64,000 bases of DNA from Thauera sp. 2A1 (lineage in GTDB: Bacteria > Pseudomonadota > Gammaproteobacteria > Burkholderiales > Rhodocyclaceae). The DNA lies in contig NZ_SSXV01000015.1 in assembly GCF_009469595.2 (NCBI RefSeq), positions 1-64,000 of the forward strand, given 5' to 3'. The translations under genes were made by a program, and so were the position numbers. Position 1 is the stretch's first letter. Each line of letters starts with the position of its first letter. The notes below the pieces were generated by a model. It did not search any database. It was given only the letters and a program-made list of their open reading frames with translations, and had not been told where the DNA came from. Shown in pieces: positions 60,338 through 64,000 of this stretch.

Positions 60338-60826
60338 ATGAGTATTTCCTACGAGACCGTTTGCGCCTTCCTGTATCGCGAAGCCCGTCACCTCGACGAA
60401 TGCGATTGGGATAGCTGGCTGGCATGCTACGACGAGAAGGCCACCTTCTGGATGCCGGCGTGGGACGACGACGGCCAACTGACGGAGGATCCGCAGAGCG
60501 AGATCTCGCTGATCTATTACCCGAACCGTGGCGGCCTGGAAGACCGCGTGTTCCGTATCCGCACCGAGCGCTCGAGCGCGACGATTCCGGATACGCGGAC
60601 GTCGCACAACATCTCCAACGTGGAAGTGGTCGAGCAGAGCGGCAACGTCGTCAAGGTCCGCTTCAACTGGCTGACGTCGAGCACCCGCTACAACCACACG
60701 GACATGTTCTTCGGCTCCAGCTTCTACACGATCGACTTCTCCGGCGCGAATCCGCTGATCAAGGACAAGAAAGTCGTGTTGAAGACCGACTACATCCGTC
60801 ACGTCATCGACGTCTATCACATCTGA
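60338..60826 (+). CDS. benB: benzoate 1,2-dioxygenase small (beta) subunit
   Basis: 162-residue SnoaL/NTF2-fold beta subunit of the oxygenase (core VCAFLYREARHLDECDWDSWLACY, TRTSHNISNVEVVEQ). GAGGAGA precedes the ATG; it starts 19 bases after benA and is translated with it. Confidence 0.95.
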   Translation: MSISYETVCAFLYREARHLDECDWDSWLACYDEKATFWMPAWDDDGQLTEDPQSEISLIYYPNRGGLEDRVFRIRTERSSATIPDTRTSHNISNVEVVEQSGNVVKVRFNWLTSSTRYNHTDMFFGSSFYTIDFSGANPLIKDKKVVLKTDYIRHVIDVYHI

Positions 60827-60863
60827 CGCAAGCGCCGGGGCTCAGGCTCAGGCCAAGTCAGCG

Positions 60864-60901
60864 ACCGGCGACAGCTCTCACCCGGGGTTGTCGCCGGTTT
60901 T
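60864..60901 (+). terminator. terminator-like hairpin between benB and benC
   Basis: ACCGGCGACA (60864-60873) pairs perfectly with TGTCGCCGGT (60889-60898), followed by TTTT on the plus strand. It is a rho-independent-terminator shape in the 137-base gap between benB and benC, so partial termination would lower benC/benD transcript relative to benAB. Confidence 0.7.
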
Positions 60902-60963
60902 CGCCTGAACCACACCATGATTGCGGTGTCGCTTCGGGCTCATCTCCAGCAGAGGGGGTTAAC

Positions 60964-61974
60964 ATGACTCACAAGATCGCACTGAACTTTGAAGACGGTG
61001 TCACCCGCTTCATCGATTGCAAGTCGACCGAGACCGTTGCCGACGCAGCGTATCGTCAGGGCGTCAACGTTCCGATCGACTGCCGCGACGGCGCCTGTGG
61101 CGCCTGCAAGAGCTTCGCCGAATCGGGCAAGTTCGAAATGGGCTTCTACATCGAGGACGCGCTCAGCGAAGAAGAAGCCGGCCTCGGCTATGTGCTGACC
61201 TGCCAGATGCATCCGAAGAGCGACTGCGTGGTGCGCATTCCCGCTTCGTCCGAAGTGTGCAAGATCAAGCAGAGCAGCATCACCGCCACCGTCAAGGAAG
61301 TTCGCCAACTCTCGCCCAGCACGATCAACCTGACGGTGCAGGGTGAAGGCATCGACAAGCTGTCCTTCCTGCCGGGCCAGTACGCCAACCTCGGCGTGCC
61401 CGGCACCGAACAGCACCGCGCCTATTCGTTCAGCTCGATGCCGAAGGGCGGTGAAGTGTCGTTCCTGATCCGCAACGTGCCCAACGGCCTGATGAGCGGC
61501 TATCTCACCGGCAAGGCGCAACCGGGCGACGAGATCAAACTGGCCGGCCCGCTCGGCAGCTTCTACCTGCGCGACATCCAGCGTCCGGTGCTGATGCTCG
61601 CCGGTGGTACGGGCCTTGCGCCCTTCCTCGCCATGCTCGACAAGGTCGTGGCTGCCGGTGGCAGCGCGCACCCCATTCACCTGATCTACGGTGTCAATAC
61701 CGACGCCGACGTGGTCGAGATCGAGAAGCTCGACGCCTTCGCCAAGCTGCTGCCCAATTTCACCTATGCGGTGTGCGTGGTGGCCGAGGACAGCGCCTAC
61801 CCGAAGAAGGGCTACGTCACCGCCCACATCGAGCCGACGCACCTGAACGAAGGCAACGTGGACATCTACCTGTGCGGCCCGCCGCCGATGGTCGAGGCGG
61901 TCGCCCACAACCTGCGCGAACGCAAGGTCGAGCCGGTGAGCTTCCACTACGAGAAGTTCGCCGCCAGCGTCTGA
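60964..61974 (+). CDS. benC: benzoate 1,2-dioxygenase electron-transfer reductase
   Basis: 336-residue reductase passing electrons from NADH to BenAB. An N-terminal plant-type ferredoxin domain has C40, C45 and C48 (DCRDGACGACKS) and a fourth Cys near 80 (YVLTCQM). An FAD domain follows (EQHRAYSFSSMP), then an NAD domain (LAGGTGLAPFLAML, YLCGPPPMVEAV). The ATG at 60964 follows GAGGGGG. The ferredoxin domain is distinct from the XylT type. Confidence 0.94.
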   Translation: MTHKIALNFEDGVTRFIDCKSTETVADAAYRQGVNVPIDCRDGACGACKSFAESGKFEMGFYIEDALSEEEAGLGYVLTCQMHPKSDCVVRIPASSEVCKIKQSSITATVKEVRQLSPSTINLTVQGEGIDKLSFLPGQYANLGVPGTEQHRAYSFSSMPKGGEVSFLIRNVPNGLMSGYLTGKAQPGDEIKLAGPLGSFYLRDIQRPVLMLAGGTGLAPFLAMLDKVVAAGGSAHPIHLIYGVNTDADVVEIEKLDAFAKLLPNFTYAVCVVAEDSAYPKKGYVTAHIEPTHLNEGNVDIYLCGPPPMVEAVAHNLRERKVEPVSFHYEKFAASV

Positions 61975-62017
61975 GCAGGTGCCGATCCACGCAACCCAAC
62001 CATTCAGGTGATTCGTC

Positions 62018-62800
62018 ATGCAGCAGAACAAGCGTTTTGACAACAAGGTCGCGGTCATCACCGGCGCGGCGCAAGGCATCGGCCTGCGCGTGGCCGAACG
62101 CATGGCCGACGAAGGCGGCCTGCTGGTGCTGGTCGACCGCGCCGAGTTCGTCCACGAGTTGAACGACACGCTCGGCAAGGTCACCCAGGTGCTCACGCTG
62201 ACGGCCGACCTCGAGCAGTTCGCCGACTGCCAGCGCGTGATGGACGAGGCGGTCAAGCGCTTCGGCCGCATCGACATCCTGATCAACAACGTTGGCGGCA
62301 CGATCTGGACGCGGCCCTTCGAGCACTACGACGAGAAGCAGATCGAGGCCGAAGTGCGCCGCTCGCTGTTCCCGACGATGTGGTGCTGCCGCGCGGCGCT
62401 GCCCTACATGCTCGAGAAGGAACAGGGCGTCATCGTCAACGTGTCCTCGGTGGCCACGCGCGGCGTCAACCGCGTGCCGTATGGCGCCGCCAAGGGGGGC
62501 GTCAACGCGCTCACCGCCTGCCTGGCATTCGAGAACGGTGAGCGCGGCATCCGCGTCAATGCGGTGTCGCCCGGCGCGACGGAGGCCCCGCCGCGTCGCG
62601 TGCAGCGCAACACCTCCAAGCAGACCCGTCAGGAAAAGACCTGGTACAAGCAGATCTACACCCAGTCGATCGACACCAGCCTGATGAAGCGCTTCGGCAC
62701 CACCGACGAGCAGGCGGGAGCGATCCTGTTCCTCGCCTCGGACGATGCCTCCTACATCACCGGCGTGGTGCTGCCGGTGGGCGGCGGCGATCTCGGTTGA
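62018..62800 (+). CDS. benD: benzoate cis-diol dehydrogenase (1,6-dihydroxycyclohexa-2,4-diene-1-carboxylate dehydrogenase)
   Basis: Short-chain dehydrogenase of 260 residues that oxidises and decarboxylates the diol to catechol. NAD site TGAAQGIG at 16-23, catalytic Tyr-x3-Lys as YGAAKGG near 157. N-terminal MQQNKRFDNKVAVITGAAQ and a GVVLPVGGGDLG end are typical of BenD. It is 43 bases after benC. Confidence 0.93.
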   Translation: MQQNKRFDNKVAVITGAAQGIGLRVAERMADEGGLLVLVDRAEFVHELNDTLGKVTQVLTLTADLEQFADCQRVMDEAVKRFGRIDILINNVGGTIWTRPFEHYDEKQIEAEVRRSLFPTMWCCRAALPYMLEKEQGVIVNVSSVATRGVNRVPYGAAKGGVNALTACLAFENGERGIRVNAVSPGATEAPPRRVQRNTSKQTRQEKTWYKQIYTQSIDTSLMKRFGTTDEQAGAILFLASDDASYITGVVLPVGGGDLG

Positions 62801-63036
62801 GGCTGGGCACCTTCGAAATCGATTCATTACAGGCAGCGCGGATGCCCCGGACCTAGGAACGGGGCCTCAACGTAGGGCTGCACGGTTTCCGGTGCGCGAT
62901 GCGCACTGGAGGGGAAACTGTGCGTGAAACGCGCAGCCGGGCATCTGCAGGCTTGTTTTCGGTTCTTCGCGCGAGTTGCGGAAATTGAGATCGACCGGGC
63001 GAATGTCTGTAGCTCGGCAATCGCCGCTCAAGACCG
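62801..63036. other. spacer after benD
   Basis: No supported gene. A short 6-bp stem (GCCCCG with CGGGGC, 62844-62865) is the only visible structure, without a U-run. No second XylS/BenR box is visible. Confidence 0.5.
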
Positions 63037-63198
63037 ATGCCCTTCGACTTGTACGTCATGCGAGGGGCGCCGTTGGCGATGGTCTTCCGGGAAGACCATG
63101 TCGCGGATCCATCCCGGGATCGAGCCGAAGGCTTGCTTGCGGTATCTCTGTTTGAAGAGCTTCCGAGTCGTCGCACGACTCGAATCATTTTTACCTGA
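63037..63198 (+). CDS. possible small ORF before benK (53 aa)
   Basis: 53 codons from ATG to TGA, the stop overlapping the GAGGAGA ribosome site of the transporter gene. The product (starts MPFDLYVMRGAPLAMVFRED) is not recognised. It is open across its whole length and ends where the next gene's translation signal begins, but codon content alone cannot prove it. It could be the tail of a decayed gene. Confidence 0.3.
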   Translation: MPFDLYVMRGAPLAMVFREDHVADPSRDRAEGLLAVSLFEELPSRRTTRIIFT

Positions 63199-63207
63199 GG
63201 AGACATG

Positions 63208-64000
63208 ATGTCAAATTCAACTGCTGTTCCCGCTGTGGACAGCCCGGAGATGTTGCGCAAGCGGCGCAGCACCATCATCTGGGTGATCGCCATCTGCTTC
63301 GTCGGGCTGATCTTCGACGGTTATGACCTCGTCGTCTACGGCGCCGTCCTTCCCGGTTTCATGGGCCCGGACTCCGCCAAATGGATCGGCGACCATGCCC
63401 TGACACCGAAAGACGCCGGCGTGCTCGGCTCGTACGCGATGATCGGCATGATGCTCGGCGCGCTCGTCGCCGGCACGTTGGGCGACCTGATCGGCCGCCG
63501 CAAGGTCATGCTCGCTTCGATCGCCTGGTTCTCGATCGGCATGGCCGTTACCTCGATGGCCGAGACGCTCACCGCCTTCGGCATCTGGCGTTTCATCACC
63601 GGTCTCGGCGTAGGCGCGCTGGCCGGCACCACGGGCGCGATGGCAGCCGAATTCGCCCCTCCCGGCAAGAAGAACCTGGCCACCGCCTTCACTTACACGG
63701 GCATTCCGCTCGGTTCGCTGCTGTCGGCCCTGCTGGCGATCTTCCTGTTGCCGATCATCGGCTGGCGGGGCATGTTCCTGATCGGTGCGCTGCCGCTGGT
63801 CACCCTGCTGCCGCTCGCCTTCTGGAAGCTGCCCGAGTCCGTGGCGTGGCTGGCCTCCCGCGGCCGGCTGGACGAGGCTCGCCGCGTCTCCGCGCGCACG
63901 GGCGTTCCCATCCCCGAGGCGGAGATCAAGCCGCAGCAAAGCGTGGTGGCCAAGTCGTCCGACGAGCGCGCGGGTTGGGCCGGTCTGTTCACCGTCTATT
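63208..64000 (+). CDS. benK: MFS aromatic-acid:H+ symporter, truncated by window end
   Basis: AAHS-family (BenK/PcaK-type) transporter; only the first 264 residues are in the window. It has the DGYDLVVYGAVLPG motif of aromatic acid permeases in the first TM, the loop 2-3 GDLIGRRKVML, and about six TMs before the central hydrophilic loop where the window stops. ATG at 63208 has GGAG at 5 bases' spacing; an ATG three bases earlier is too close. Position in the ben cluster suggests benzoate uptake. Confidence 0.85.
   Translation, partial: MSNSTAVPAVDSPEMLRKRRSTIIWVIAICFVGLIFDGYDLVVYGAVLPGFMGPDSAKWIGDHALTPKDAGVLGSYAMIGMMLGALVAGTLGDLIGRRKVMLASIAWFSIGMAVTSMAETLTAFGIWRFITGLGVGALAGTTGAMAAEFAPPGKKNLATAFTYTGIPLGSLLSALLAIFLLPIIGWRGMFLIGALPLVTLLPLAFWKLPESVAWLASRGRLDEARRVSARTGVPIPEAEIKPQQSVVAKSSDERAGWAGLFTVY

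Overview
The window is a stretch of chromosome from a GC-rich betaproteobacterium, most likely Zoogloeaceae/Rhodocyclales (Thauera/Azoarcus/Aromatoleum type). This is inferred from the gene set, not from any database search: a tol-pal cluster joined to queE/queC, hslVU, a cys cluster with a DUF934 protein and an iron-sulfur (APS-type) CysH, a PEP-CTERM/PrsT pair, and a benzoate dioxygenase plus meta-cleavage cluster. I saw no insertion sequence, phage, rRNA operon or CRISPR array. Nearly all the sequence is coding.

Layout. 0.3-4.5 kb: HMG-CoA lyase, two tiny cysteine-rich DUF1289 proteins, an MBL-fold hydrolase and an acyl-CoA synthetase, tightly coupled on +. 4.5-7.1 kb: rapZ, a NusG-II/Gx-transporter pair, and an unknown exported protein. 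7.1-14.6 kb: a Tat-exported dienelactone-hydrolase-like protein, an AhpD-like protein, an ACP/acyl-AMP-ligase/acyltransferase fusion, and a REC-PAS-GAF-PAS-GGDEF-EAL protein. 14.7-20.2 kb (-): an aldehyde dehydrogenase, an MFS transporter, infA, an XylT-like ferredoxin, tRNA-Lys and a YeeE transporter. 20.2-26.8 kb (-): ybgC-tolQRAB-pal-cpoB-queE-queC. 27-31 kb (+): STAS protein, hslVU, AEC transporter. 31-39 kb: HSP15 and the sulfate-assimilation cluster (cysN, cysD, small ORF, cysH, DUF934, cysI, TSUP) with divergent cysB; a long inverted-repeat element sits between cysD and cysN. 39-43.7 kb (-): a glutamate/aspartate ABC transporter with a periplasmic asparaginase/glutaminase. 43.9-47.7 kb (+): PrsT and a PEP-CTERM protein. 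47.8-49.6 kb (-): an ATM1-type ABC exporter. 50.1-64 kb: two divergent catabolic operons.

The catabolic region is the most informative part. On + are benA-benB-benC-benD and a truncated benK-like transporter (benzoate to catechol). On - are catechol 2,3-dioxygenase, hydroxymuconic semialdehyde dehydrogenase, oxopentenoate hydratase, oxalocrotonate decarboxylase and a large fused indolepyruvate:ferredoxin oxidoreductase. Between them are (i) two direct TGCA-N6-GGATA boxes just upstream of benA, the signature of XylS/BenR-activated Pm promoters, and (ii) a broken remnant of a xylT ferredoxin gene directly before the catechol dioxygenase. An intact XylT-like ferredoxin lies about 39 kb away beside tRNA-Lys and may supply the lost function. 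Perfect hairpins occupy several intercistronic gaps in both operons, including a terminator-like one between benB and benC. Tautomerase, aldolase, acetaldehyde dehydrogenase and the regulator are not in the window.
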